DNA of 64,000 nucleotides from Rhodosorus marinus (lineage: Eukaryota > Rhodophyta > Stylonematophyceae > Stylonematales > Stylonemataceae), in NCBI GenBank assembly GCA_029953675.1, contig JAMWBK010000010.1:806001-870000 (forward strand), in the 5' to 3' direction. This document shows positions 51,871 through 62,925 of the stretch, piece by piece (position 1 is the stretch's first letter; each line of letters opens with the position of its first letter). A model generated the notes under the pieces. It worked only from the letters and a program-made list of their open reading frames with translations. It searched no databases and had not been told where the DNA came from. The translations under genes were made by a program, and so were the position numbers.

Positions 51871-54411
51871 TTAAACTTTCTTTAGAGAGCACTGGTCGAC
51901 GATTATTTTGTCGTCCTTCTTGGCTTTGACGTACATTCTGTAGAAGCCAAACCTTGGGACCGTGAACCTAACCGTAGTCCTGGTCCATTCTAGTACAGGA
52001 CAACTTTCACCCTTCCCTTCGGCCACATTCTTCCCACCGACCCTGGAAACGATGAGCATCAAAGGACCACTTCCTTTGGAGTAGCACCCAAAGACGTACC
52101 GATCTCCTTGCTCAAGTAGCAACAGCTGATACGCCCGCGCGCCTCCCCTCGGGAGCACCATACTGTACCTGCCATTCAACGGTTCTGCTTCCGAAGCAAA
52201 TGACCCCTTGTCTCTAACCCATTCATGGTTCTGCCGCTCAAAGTCCCTGTTCAGTAGGAACTCTCCACCAATCCTCTTCGGCCTTGCGGGCTCCTCAGTC
52301 TTCTTAACACTGCAAAAGTCCACAAAACCTATACTGTCCGACATGACTGTAACTGTGAACTTGTACTTGCCCAGCACTCCGAGTTCCCCGACTGTTGAGT
52401 ACGGTTCGAACTTATCAGTTACTTCCAGGTACTGTTTTCGCATCAACACCTCTGACCCACGAGTAGCTTTGAGTGACACTGGCCCATTGCCCTTGTAGCG
52501 ACATTCGAAGACGTACCATCCACTTTCGAGAACAACGTATTGAGCTACTGAGGAGTTTCCATTCGGCAGTTTTACCGAGCGCTCTCCGGAATACTTCTCA
52601 TCCTCCGAATACTCGCCTTCGCCTTGCAAAATCCAACTCAGTGAAGACGGTTCGAAATCTGGAGAGCTGAGGTAGTTCCCATAGTTGTTTGGCGATGATA
52701 AGGTCAGGTCGGGGGCTTCTGTAGGCGTCGGAGGGTTCGAGGGCGACGGTTCTAAGGAAACAGTGGGAGTCGCTGAAGCACTGGGCTCCTCGGACACAGA
52801 GGGTTCGGGTGACTCCGTTGCCTCAAGTGCCTCCTTGGCCGCTGTAGTGCCCATAGATATGAAATGTGCACTAAAGTCCTTTCGGTACTCGTCATCTGCA
52901 CTCACGAAAGCAATGATCTTGATCTCGTCTCCTTCCTGGAACTCGTCAGGCATGGGCAATTCTCCGGCAACAGTAACAAAGTCATCAGGGCCAAGTTGAG
53001 ACTCTTCGACAAAAGAGTCGATGAAGTCCAGATCTTTCCTGAAATCAGGAAGTAACTCAAGCCGAACTCTCGCGGGTACGTAGTAGAAGCTGACCACGAA
53101 CCTATCCGCTGCTTTTTGCCCTCTGTTTACCACAGATAGCTTGAACATCAGACTACCGCCACTGTGGAAAGTGGGACTCACGGAAGCCGCTTCTGATTTG
53201 GAAACGTCCTTAGGGTCAAAGTACCAAATGACATACGGGCGCAAGCTTTCCCTGGTCTCCGTCTCGATAATCTTCTCGATAGCACTTCTTCGGCTTTTCG
53301 TCACCGCCACAATGCCGCTTAAGGGGAAGCAGCAAGGGAAAACAAAAGGGCAGATGTTGTAAGAAATCACACCCCAAGTCTTGTACGTGCAGTCATCGTC
53401 GCAATTGGTCTTGAAAACGTTGGCCCCGCTATAGCCTTGGCAGTTGATAGAATCTGCCTCCCTAATAAGCTTGGAATCGTCAAAAATAACATTCCCCGTT
53501 GACTTGACCAGAGTACGGGAATCAAAATCTACTGCTGGATATCCCGAGAATGTAACCTCTTCCCCCAGCGAGGGAATAGACGTTGTGTCTCCCATAGCGC
53601 CAGCAAACGTCATCGGACGATCCAACTGGATCAAGCCAAAGTCGTACTGCAGGTCACCAAACGTTTGCACATATCCAAAGGTAAACATGTTCACTGAATG
53701 AGCAACACCGTATGGCTTCTCGCTCATCAGCACACCATCTGGATCTATGAAATCGTTCATTCCCGGAATGATAACATAACTCTTGAAGAACTTTTCCGTG
53801 TTGACGTCGTATACGCAATGAGCAGCTGTGAGTACGAAGTAGGGGTCAATCAGAGCGCCCGAGCACTCAAATTCCGTTTCTTCCAATTGCTGGGCGCCTT
53901 TGGATGCGCTGAAGTACACCTTCACAACGGATGAATCCGGAAAAGCTGGTACGCCAGGCGCTATTTCATTAAGTTCATATCTTTCGCTTGAATACAGGAA
54001 AGGGTGAGAAACTCTACTGCTCTGATTCAGCATCCTTCTTTGGCCACGAGTAGCACTATTGCGCTCAACGGTGGAGAAAGCCTTTCTAGATCCAGTTTCG
54101 GCAATATCAGGATTCTTGTCAGGTCCCTTCATACCGGGTTTGGGGTCTTCAAGTACGTCAGGCAGCCACCCAGCTTGGATTTTACTTCTGACCGCAGCAA
54201 TCGCATCCTCGGAAGGGCCCAGCGGTGACGCCTCTAGCGCTCGTTTCTGAAGCGATTTCGTTCCAATCTGCGACATCACGTGCCGGAACAGTGGATCCCT
54301 CCGCTGCCATTCGAATAGTTTTCTTCCTGTGCTCTTAGCACTTACAGTCACTGCCTGCACAGCATACAACGTCGCTAGCAGCAACACTAAGATGTACCAC
54401 ATTCGCATCAT
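51871..54411 (-). CDS. Secreted trypsin-fold serine protease fused to two C-terminal modules
   Basis: A single exon of 846 residues. Signal peptide MMRMWYILVLLLATLYAVQA is followed by a propeptide-like region to about residue 150. The protease domain (about 150-390) has the triad His198 (LTAAHCV), Asp257 (YDFGLIQLD) and Ser328 in NCQGYSGANVF; the usual Gly after Ser-Gly is Ala, closer to V8/glutamyl-endopeptidase-like S1 proteins than to trypsin. Residues about 415-515 look like an extracellular beta-sandwich (FKLSVVNRGQKAADRFVVSF). A Ser/Pro/Thr/Glu linker (about 531-570) leads to two modules (about 577-712 and 715-846) of the type in the 48.2-kb gene: YVFECRYKGNGPVSL, VDFCSVKK, YVFGCYSKGSGPLML and IIVDQCSLKK. 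The modules probably anchor the protease to an extracellular polymer. Confidence 0.85.
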   Translation of the reverse strand: MMRMWYILVLLLATLYAVQAVTVSAKSTGRKLFEWQRRDPLFRHVMSQIGTKSLQKRALEASPLGPSEDAIAAVRSKIQAGWLPDVLEDPKPGMKGPDKNPDIAETGSRKAFSTVERNSATRGQRRMLNQSSRVSHPFLYSSERYELNEIAPGVPAFPDSSVVKVYFSASKGAQQLEETEFECSGALIDPYFVLTAAHCVYDVNTEKFFKSYVIIPGMNDFIDPDGVLMSEKPYGVAHSVNMFTFGYVQTFGDLQYDFGLIQLDRPMTFAGAMGDTTSIPSLGEEVTFSGYPAVDFDSRTLVKSTGNVIFDDSKLIREADSINCQGYSGANVFKTNCDDDCTYKTWGVISYNICPFVFPCCFPLSGIVAVTKSRRSAIEKIIETETRESLRPYVIWYFDPKDVSKSEAASVSPTFHSGGSLMFKLSVVNRGQKAADRFVVSFYYVPARVRLELLPDFRKDLDFIDSFVEESQLGPDDFVTVAGELPMPDEFQEGDEIKIIAFVSADDEYRKDFSAHFISMGTTAAKEALEATESPEPSVSEEPSASATPTVSLEPSPSNPPTPTEAPDLTLSSPNNYGNYLSSPDFEPSSLSWILQGEGEYSEDEKYSGERSVKLPNGNSSVAQYVVLESGWYVFECRYKGNGPVSLKATRGSEVLMRKQYLEVTDKFEPYSTVGELGVLGKYKFTVTVMSDSIGFVDFCSVKKTEEPARPKRIGGEFLLNRDFERQNHEWVRDKGSFASEAEPLNGRYSMVLPRGGARAYQLLLLEQGDRYVFGCYSKGSGPLMLIVSRVGGKNVAEGKGESCPVLEWTRTTVRFTVPRFGFYRMYVKAKKDDKIIVDQCSLKKV

Positions 54412-57020
54412 CTTGTGATCTCAAACCACCTGAAGTTTACGAATCTACTCCCGCGTTCCTTCCAGATGCCCAGCCCCAACCGCTCAGCTTACATTCGCGT
54501 TTGTCTCACCACTACGAACTAACGTCAAACCCAACAACAGAGCCCACGAACTTCTTAACCCCTTCAAAGGTAGCACTGGTTGGTAGTTAGACCTGAACCA
54601 TTCTGAATACTAGTCCGAACGATCCCACGCGCACAAACCGAGATGTCTGATACGCATCAGGATCCCCCCAGCGAAACGGAGGATAGCGTTCAAACGCTGT
54701 ACACGGGCCCCAGGGCAATCCGAGCCTACTAATACCGAACTCCTTCCGAGTCAGAGTCTATACTGCTCCCTTCTTCACACAGCTACCGTCAGAATAAAAA
54801 CAGAACCCGCGAGGCTTCACAGAGGGCCCCAGCAGATACGCCGAAAGCGGAAAAACACTCTGCAGATTCTACCTATATCTCGTAATATCCAGCCCCTGAT
54901 TTCCCTAACCTCCTCACAACCAAACTTCACCTTGCACTATGAGTAGCCAGGAGGAACGCCCAACGTCCCGGCCAAGGGTCCTTATACGCGACCAACCAGT
55001 AAACCTTCCCGATCACAACCTACCCACACTCATCTATCCCCCCACCCCCCCCCACAGATATATACTGACCCAGCCAAAAAAAAACGCTCACACCCCCCGT
55101 TCGTCAATGCTTCCAACAAGAGAGAAAAAAAAAAATTCTGTTTACATTCTCTATTCCCACCTGTTCTGCAACCTGAAAGCTCATAACAACGATTCCGTTT
55201 ATGGGAAGGAACTTTCCTCTTCCCAACAGAAATCAACAACTATTTTGATAACCAACCCCCTTCCCTCCCCCCCCCCTTTCCCCTTCACATCCATGTTGCG
55301 CTCGAAATACCAAGGCGGTTAATACCCTGAGGTCGATTGGGAATGGGTATTTTTGGAAACGTAGTTATAAGAAGAAAGAAAAAGGAAATTCATGACTTGC
55401 GCATTTGGAAGCGGGGGGGGAGTTAGGAAAATTGTTTTTAATATCCGGGAAGACAAGTAAATATTTAGAGAAGAACATCGTGCAACAAGCAAGATGAGAA
55501 AAAAATAAAACAAAATTAATAGCCAATCTAGAAAACGTGGATTATTAATAGGTTTTGGTAGAGGACGAGACGGGTTGGATGGGCGCGCGAGACTGGAAGT
55601 ATTCTTTTCACAGAGTGGAGGTGATATTAAGGAGAAGAGGGCGGCAGGGCTAGAGGAGGGAAGGATTAGTGCGGAATATGGAATCAGAAGTGTTACAAAT
55701 ATATGCAACAAAAATATATTTGCAGTTGAAACTGGGATCTTCACCCGTCCGGATGACATTTCCCAAACCCCCCCCCCCCTAACACCCTTTCTATTATTTT
55801 TTTATAGTACGAGAACTATTCTCTGAGCAGTTAAATATATATAAAATACAAGGGTGTATCATTCCCCCCTGTTTGCTGTTTGCTGGACAAGGGGTTGTAG
55901 GGCTTACAAGAAAGAAATTTTTTTCAACCCCTGTGGGTTTTTGGATCGACTTTCTTGCTCAGTGAAATGATTATTCTGTAGCGGCTCTCGATTCGCTATA
56001 CATTTATTCATAATTTAATAAGTGTTTTACGCCATCGTTTGCCTGTATATTTGGCTGAGATGGTAAGGGGGGGGGGTAGAAGCGAAGTTGCAAGTCACTT
56101 TTTTTCCTTTTTTTTTCTCTCTCAATATCTAGTGCCAGGGGCACGAGCTTCTGAGGAGTCAAACATCCTTCTTTAGACAACTAAGACTTCATAATCATAT
56201 TTAGAAATATTTTACCAGAGTTAAGTATCATGATATAGAAAATTAGGATCAATTAATGCAGGATTCAGCTTTTGATTTACGTTCGGAGCGAGCGCTGGAC
56301 ATCTGGAATAGTATAAAAGTTTACTCCTTTTTTGGAGGGTTCTGTACTGAGCCTCAAAGTCTGCTGTCACAGCCGATTCCCAGCGGGGAGAAAAAAAAAA
56401 ATCATAAGGACCTGAAATCATCAGTTTCCTCACCAACACAAAATTTCAATAGAAATCAAAAAACATCGCGTTCCCCTCCCCAAACGTGCGGGCACTTACT
56501 CAAGGTTTACTTACAAAGAGTGCGTTTCCCAGCCTAAACGTGGTTTTGTTTCTGTTGGGAAGGGGGTAGGGAACCTACGTCATATCTCCGTAGTCAGTTA
56601 GCAATTTATTTGCGGAATATCCAATTGTGGGCGCCTGTACGAACGAACCACCCCTCCCCCACAACCGCACAACGCCACAAAAATACAACATGAGGATGAA
56701 GTTAGCCCAATCGCTGATGAGGAAACATCGAAACATGACCCAGTCCAAAGTCGTCGCGGCTATTTTAAGATATAATCTGAGTTGACCAATTAAGTGTGTG
56801 GAAAGGCTTTTTGAAGACGCGTGGAAGTACTTCATTTCAGAATCGGAGAGGCGCTCGATAATATGCACCATCAGAGAACGGACACGTGTTACAAGGAGGA
56901 GCTTTTTTTAAGTTGGTGATATCCTTGGACAATGTTGAGTTATGAGGAGAGCCGAGCCCGAAAGATGGCCAAGGGGAACCTAAGAGAGTTCATCTCTCGC
57001 ATTTAGAGCTGATCTGGGGA
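54412..57020. other. Long intergenic stretch
   Basis: Promoter flank of the protease, then AT-rich DNA with homopolymer runs of C and G (for example near 55.27, 55.77 and 56.07 kb). An ORF at 56575-56871 (minus, LSDSEMKYFHASSKSLSTHL) might be an exon of a gene I cannot reconstruct. No other support. Confidence 0.35.
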
Positions 57021-58793
57021 TTAGAACTTTTCTCGCTGTTCGGTACTGCCTTCCCGTTGACTTCCTTGATGGTCCAAAGTATTCATGGTGCACTCCAGTA
57101 GGCCCCGCACGGAGTGGGTTGGGCCAACCTTCTTTGGATACACCTCATTCCGTAGTATTGTAAGTGGACCGACCACGTCAGCAGAGGTAGAGATGTTCTC
57201 ATCTCTTGAAGAAAGACACGGCATGTCTCCTGGAGTCATCTCCTTCCATAAGTAACCTCTAATGGCGCAACGGCGAGATGAAGATGGCGGATATCCCCAA
57301 CAAACAACCAAAGTACAGCACAAGAAGAGAGAGGTGCTGTTTCGAAAAGAAAAAAAATAGATTTGTCTTGGGTACCCCACCCGCCTGAGGTCTTTTTTGC
57401 ACCACTAACCAAGTCGTCAATTTGTTTCCTCTCAAAACCGTTTGTTGAATTTGGCCGTGCTTCAGCACTGCAATTTGAGTTTGTAAATTTGAAATCATGT
57501 ATTTAGAAAGTAATCCGTAGAATTTTTCACCAAAGAGGGTGAATGGGGGCAATGTACGTGGCTCGTCGTTCTTCCATTCTTATTGTTTCCCTACTAAGCT
57601 CACGGACGGAATCGGTCTCAGCGCCTCCCGCTCCGGCTGATACTGATGACTCGATTCGAATCTTCCTTTGACGGGTTTCGAAGTTTAATCTATTGTAAAT
57701 TGCCTCTGCTCAATTCTTTTTTCTGTTTTCATATCAAGTTCTTGAGATGAGAAAACTACGAAGAACAAATCGTTTCCTCGCTTCAACACGTTACCCGCCT
57801 CTTTTGTAGCGCTGTTGTCCCGTGGTTGTCGGGAACATTTCTGTCAACCACAGACTGCGCTGCTAAACAAAGCTGAGGGAAAGGTAAGGATCCCGCTCAA
57901 CATCCTATAGTCCCTAAGGGGAGCATTCTCCGTGTAGAGGAATCTGGTGCATCGCCTTGACCACCGTGTGGACGTGGCATACCATAGCTTCCGATTGATT
58001 CCGAAAGGCTCACCTTTGCGCTCAAGATGTTGCGGAACTCTTGCTGGAAAATCTGTGGCTTCCTTTCCAGGCCTTCCAAATGCACTCCCAACAAAGTGGG
58101 CAAAAGATGAAATCATAGAGTGCTCGCCCAGAGCATCTCGATATTGGGCCCTCTTCGTTTCAGTTTGTAAACTCGCGAAAGCCGAAGATCTGGCCGCGGA
58201 TGCAGTTAATTTCGGCCCAATGGAGACGGGACACCCTACGCCAATGACATAATGTTTGACGGTGCGACAATGTTGCATCAGGATGGTGGCTTCCGTTAAA
58301 AAACTGGTCAGGTTCCACCTGAACATTACATAGATGCAAACTTGCGGAGGCAAGCTGCTAGCTCGTCATTGTGGCGAATTGTCCAGTTGCCTCAAAAGAA
58401 GGTGTAACCCCAGACAATCGAAAAGTTGTTGATGAGCTTTCTGAGTGTGTGCGGAATGGCACACGGTGCAGTCAGGAGGTAGGAGTCATTATCAATTCCT
58501 GTAGAGGGAATCCTAAGAGTAAACGAAGCCTGCACCGAAAGTTCTGGAGTTCTGAGAGCATCACGGCGCTCAATAGGTAAATCTCGTATCCAAGAGCCCA
58601 CACCCAATCCTTTAGATGCGTATGCGCCCTAAACTCGTCCTGCACATCAGAATTGTGCTCAGGTGCTTCAAAAGTCCGCGGGTGAAGGCTGGTTATCCTG
58701 ACGGGCGGCCTCCTTAAATTTGATTTGATTTCGCAGGGTGTTGAGACATCATTGAAGTGGATAACGACGTAGGGGAACCAGGCTCTGGGCACA
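57021..58793 (-). CDS. Unrecognised multi-exon gene (5' end incomplete)
   Basis: I do not recognise the product. Seven exons join in phase (transcript order): 58793-58602, 58512-58409, 58235-58014, 57862-57795, 57703-57558, 57467-57376 and 57256-57021, ending in TAA. Readable blocks: RAWFPYVVIHFNDVSTP, IPSTGIDNDSYLLTAPCA, IPHTLRKLINNFSIVWG, QYRDALGEHSMISSFAHFVG, TTALQKRRAIYNRLNF, SRETIRMEERRATAEARPN, FERKQIDDLVSGAKKTSGGW and GYLWKEMTPGDMPCLSS. The exon starting at 58793 must be preceded by another, since it enters in phase 2. A likely 5' exon lies at about 59265-59396 (LDGSGFGSCCAEDDEDVMRF). Donors such as CGCAAAG/gtgagc and acceptors such as ctttgtttag are strong. Individual boundaries may shift. 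Confidence 0.5.
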
Positions 58794-59800
58794 CTGTGGG
58801 CCATTCACCTTGCTCAATGTCATCCCGGAAGAGGTTTCTACATGCATGATTTCCTCCCAGCGGCCTCAAACCGGTTTTTCGTTGAAATCGTCAAAGCGGG
58901 TGACCACGCGGAAAACTCCAGCTACGATTACAAAGAAGTGGGGAGGGAAAAGCAGAATGGTTTGTTTCCATGCGTTCAGATCACGTCGAAGGCCAACGTG
59001 TTAAATTGGATCCTTGGTCCACTCCTTTCTTCACACCGCGTCATCCCATGTGGTGAAGCATTCGAAAGAGGGCAACGAGCGCTTCGTGAAAACCTATTGA
59101 TTTTGGTCAGAAGAAAGGCAGAGACCGATTTTATTTCTCTTCAATACCAGTGTTCCGTCAAGGCCTTTTCAGTTCGACTGGTTGGTGGTCAACCGGCTTT
59201 GATCCAGCACAAAAAAAACATTTCATCAATATGCCGGGCCGGTTGGAAGTTGAAAATACAGAAAAAACTTCAGCCTGTAGAGATCATTAGACCATGCGAT
59301 AGATTGTTCTTCAATCCGGCTAGCGAAACTCTCAAATCGCATCACGTCCTCATCATCCTCAGCACAACAACTCCCAAAACCACTTCCATCCAATCGTTCC
59401 TGAAGAATCAATGCAAAAGTTCTTAAAATACCTGATTACAAACGTTTGGAACAAAACTCGACGCCAAAAAACGGTGAAGCTAAGGTTTTCGAAAAGCAAG
59501 ATAAATGTACCAAAATCAGGCTAATACAGGATTTTTGTTTTTAGAAGAATATAAACCATTTTCATTTTTGACCCTTCGATTTTTTGTGCTCTTCAGGACA
59601 CCGTTCGTGAGCAGCTTCTGGCTTGTAGAGCCTGCTTTGCTCATGGCTATGGAGTGTTAATAAGGCCGTATCATATACATACCGATCTTTCCTTTGCTTA
59701 ACACCGTCCACCGCTTCTGTTTGAACCTGTTTCTGTGAATGTTGGATGGACACTAAAATCCCCTTTTTTGATGTAATTTGTGATGTCAGTTTCCGGCTAG
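58794..59800. other. Probable 5' part of the minus-strand 57-kb gene plus the promoter of the helicase
   Basis: Contains the candidate exon at about 59265-59396 and another open frame at 59562-59753 (minus, VDGVKQRKDRYVYDTALLTL). A plus-strand ORF at 58842-59426 overlaps the first candidate exon on the opposite strand; the minus-strand reading is preferred, weakly. The two genes would be head to head. Confidence 0.3.
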
Positions 59801-62800
59801 ATGAGCAACGAAAGCGACGGCAAGGGGGCGCTTCACTTGGCTTTGTCTTCGGTATGCACGATCGTGCAAAGCAAGGATAGATTTGTATTAGGTCAACAAG
59901 TACTTCAGTGTCTGAAGAACACAGATCCGCAGGTGGGGGATTTACTGTCGAGGAAATCGCTCGGCGTTGTTATCATTTTGTACGGGAAGAGGTATGTACT
60001 TGAGGCTCTGTCTTCGGGAGGACGGCTATACATTCGCCACGGTGGTTCCGCTTCAATTGACGAGATTCTGTGGAAGCTCGCGGAAGTTGGTGCTTGAACA
60101 GGACAAATCCCATGCTATCGACTGAAGGACTTGTGCCGGTCCATTTCCGGGGAAAACCGTATACCAAACCCAGTCTATGTTATTGAATTCTATGGGAAAA
60201 GCTATGGACTAGGACTGTCGAGAAGCGCAAAGACAATCGTGGTTTCCAGGAGTTCCAAGGCCGGAAAAGCTGAGCAATATTTGAAAGCCAAGTGTGCCAG
60301 GAAGCTTGCCAAGTTCATCGCGAACAAGGGTGGCGTCATCGCCGGATCGACTATGGGCGAGTTCGACGCAGAATCACGCAGTTCGCAGCCTATCATCCGT
60401 GGGCTTGCGAAATTCGTGGATGACTTTGGACCTCGGGTTGGGCTCACGTATAGGAGGGACGAGTGCAGTTTCCATGTTCTTGTGGAGGATCACAAGTTCA
60501 ATTCAGATGCTTTCGTAGACAGGCTCCAGAAGAAGGAGTTAGGGGACACGGAGCTCACCTTCTATAGAAAAGTCCAAGAACGGACTCCGGGTGTCCAAGT
60601 TGCCAGCCGATGACAAATGGCACGGAATGTCCGGAGTCCTGCAAATGCCGATCACCACTAGCAATCACAATGAAACAACGATTTTCTTTTTGGAATCTGC
60701 TGAGATCTATGGCATCGATAAGGAATGTTTCAGCCTCAATGGACTGCGGACCCCAACGGAGATCTTATCAGGAAAAGGCAGGACCGCATCCATTGTGTGC
60801 TCGAATGCGCTGAAAAGGTATAGTGTTCTGCAAGCTGTGCTGGTCCTGCGTTTTCGAGGAGACGACGATGGGGAGCGGTTTGTTATCGGTCGCTTACTCC
60901 GGACTCGCTGCTCTCAAAACCCAGAGCTGGCCTTGCAGTACGCTCCTGTAGCACCAGCTCAACACAAGCCCAGGATGCCAAGAATCGGTCGCCACCCTGT
61001 AGTCCTGGTCAACGAAAAGTTACCCCACAGTGGAGGGATGCGCAAGTTTCCAATACCCCTAGCTGCACACAACTTGCCGAAAGAGTGGAAGAAGATGCTG
61101 ATAGAGAACCGAAAGGAGACCTGCAGACTTTTGGAAGGAACGCATAAGAATGGAGACTATACTCTTCATATGACGCGACTGCTTTTCACTGAAGAACACG
61201 CAATGCATGAGGACATGAAGCGTTATGACATGTTCAACGTTGTGCTGAAGAAGAACAGTCTGGAAGTCCCAGGTCTTGCTGAGAAGAGGCCTTCGGTGCT
61301 TAGAGGAGACATTGTACTGATATCTACAAACGAGAGGACTTTTGAAGGTTTGGTTACTCAAGTTCAATTGACGACCATATCCTTGCGATTTCCTCGATCC
61401 TTCAACTACGTCCCCGGAACGCCAGTTCATGTTCGTTTCAAATTGCGGCGAACGAGAATCAGGCAGATGCACCAGGGAATCCATCTGCTTAGCCGGGAGC
61501 ACGTGACGGGGCTGGTGCAATCGATTTTTCCTAGCGAAATAGGACCACCCAATGGTTCTAAGAAGCAAGCGAATGCCGTGGTGACGTGTCGTCACCTCAA
61601 CCAAGAGCAGAGGGCTTGCGTGGAGAACATAGTGTACCCGGAAGTGACGGGGTTCCCGTACGTGATATTTGGTCCACCTGGAACGGGGAAGACTGCTACT
61701 TTGACTTCAGCAGTTAAGGAGCTGTTGACTGTGTTCCCACAGAAGAAGGTGCTCCTGTGTACTCCGACGAATGAAACAGCGGATTTAATGGTTGAACGAC
61801 TTGCAGAAATCATGCCGGAGCTCTCGATACGGGAGATGTACAGACTGATGGCGTTCTCGAGGTCGGACGCTTCTACCTCGGACGCGGCGATGGATTTCAC
61901 GATGTACGATGACGCCAGCCGTTCGTTCCCGACTCCGGAGGTCGATTTTCTGCGCTCGAAAAGACTAGTCGTGTCCACGCTTTGCACGAGCGCCAAGCTC
62001 TTCAACATGGGAATGCGGCGCGGTCACTTCTCGTTGATTGCGGTTGACGAGGTCGGTCAAGCGATGGAACCTGAAGTGCTCAGCGTTTTGGGCGGACTGA
62101 TGGCTCCCAGCACGCAGCTAGTACTTGCCGGGGATCCGAAGCAACTGGGACCGGTTGTACATTCTGACCTTGCGGTGAGGTACGGCCTGGGAGTTTCCTA
62201 TCTAGACCGGATTGGGCTTGCGAAGGCGTACGCCAGGGACACGGCCAAGCACCCAAGTACTTGCGGATTTGACCCCAGGGTTATCACCGAGCTGGTACGA
62301 ACTTATCGACTGCCCGAGAAACTGCTTGAAGTTCCGAATACGTTGTTCTACGAAGGAGAGATGATAGCCTGCTCAAGGGTTAGACCCTTGCCATGGTCCT
62401 CACTTCCTCGACAGGACATCCCTTTGATGTTCACCAATGTTGCTGGGGAGGAGATGCGAGAAGGCAGCTCTCCCTCCTGGTTCAACGTTGAGGAATTGAT
62501 CCAAGTCTTGGTGTACGTCAAGGATCTTGTTCAACATCATGGGGTTCTGGAACAGGACATTGTGGTGGTTACCCCCTATGCCAAACAGAGCCAGAAGATT
62601 CGGACTGCACTAAAAAAAGAGGGGCTGGTCCCGCGTGAAGGTGGGCTCAACCGAACAATTCCAGGGGCAAGAACGTCGCGTCATCTTGATTTCGACTGTG
62701 CGCAGTTCACAAACGTTTCTGAACTTTGACAAACAACACCATATTGGTTTTCTGGGCAACGCGAGAAGGTTCTACGTTGCAATAACGAGGCCGAAAGAGC

Positions 62801-62925
62801 TCCTGGTCGTGATAGGTAATGCACAAGTCTTATCTTCAGATAAGCACTGGAAGCATTTGATAGACTTTTGCATAGCTCAAGGTGCTTTCAGAGGACAGCT
62901 TCCAGTTCCCAACCAAACTGAATAG
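59801..62925 (+). CDS. SDE3/MOV10-type superfamily 1 RNA helicase, with reading-frame break
   Basis: A 5'-to-3' RNA helicase of the Upf1-like group; family members act in RNA silencing and transposon control. Exon 1 is 59801-60089, joined in phase to an exon starting at 60174. The core runs in another frame from about 60557 to 62616: RKETCRLLEGTHKNGD, LEVPGLAEKRPSVLRGD (a MOV10/SDE3 signature), GPPGTGKT (61671), VDEVGQAMEPE (motif II, near 62043), LAGDPKQLGPV (III), ELVRTYRLPEKLLEVPN (IV), and SPSWFNVEELIQVLVYVK. Motif V (VGSTEQFQGQERRVILISTV) and VI (RRFYVAITRPKELLVVIGN) are in a third frame and end at 62925. The switch lies in an A7 run at 62612-62618; dropping one A gives KKRGWSRVKVGS. The frame change at about 60450-60560 may be an intron ending at TTCTATAG. 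Gene identity is secure, intactness is not. Confidence 0.85.

Noticed and set aside
51091-58498. Possible paralogy between the 51-kb frame (GMDDDSLLL) and the 58-kb gene (GIDNDSYLL)
   Set aside because: Only one short phrase agrees; the flanking residues do not align convincingly.
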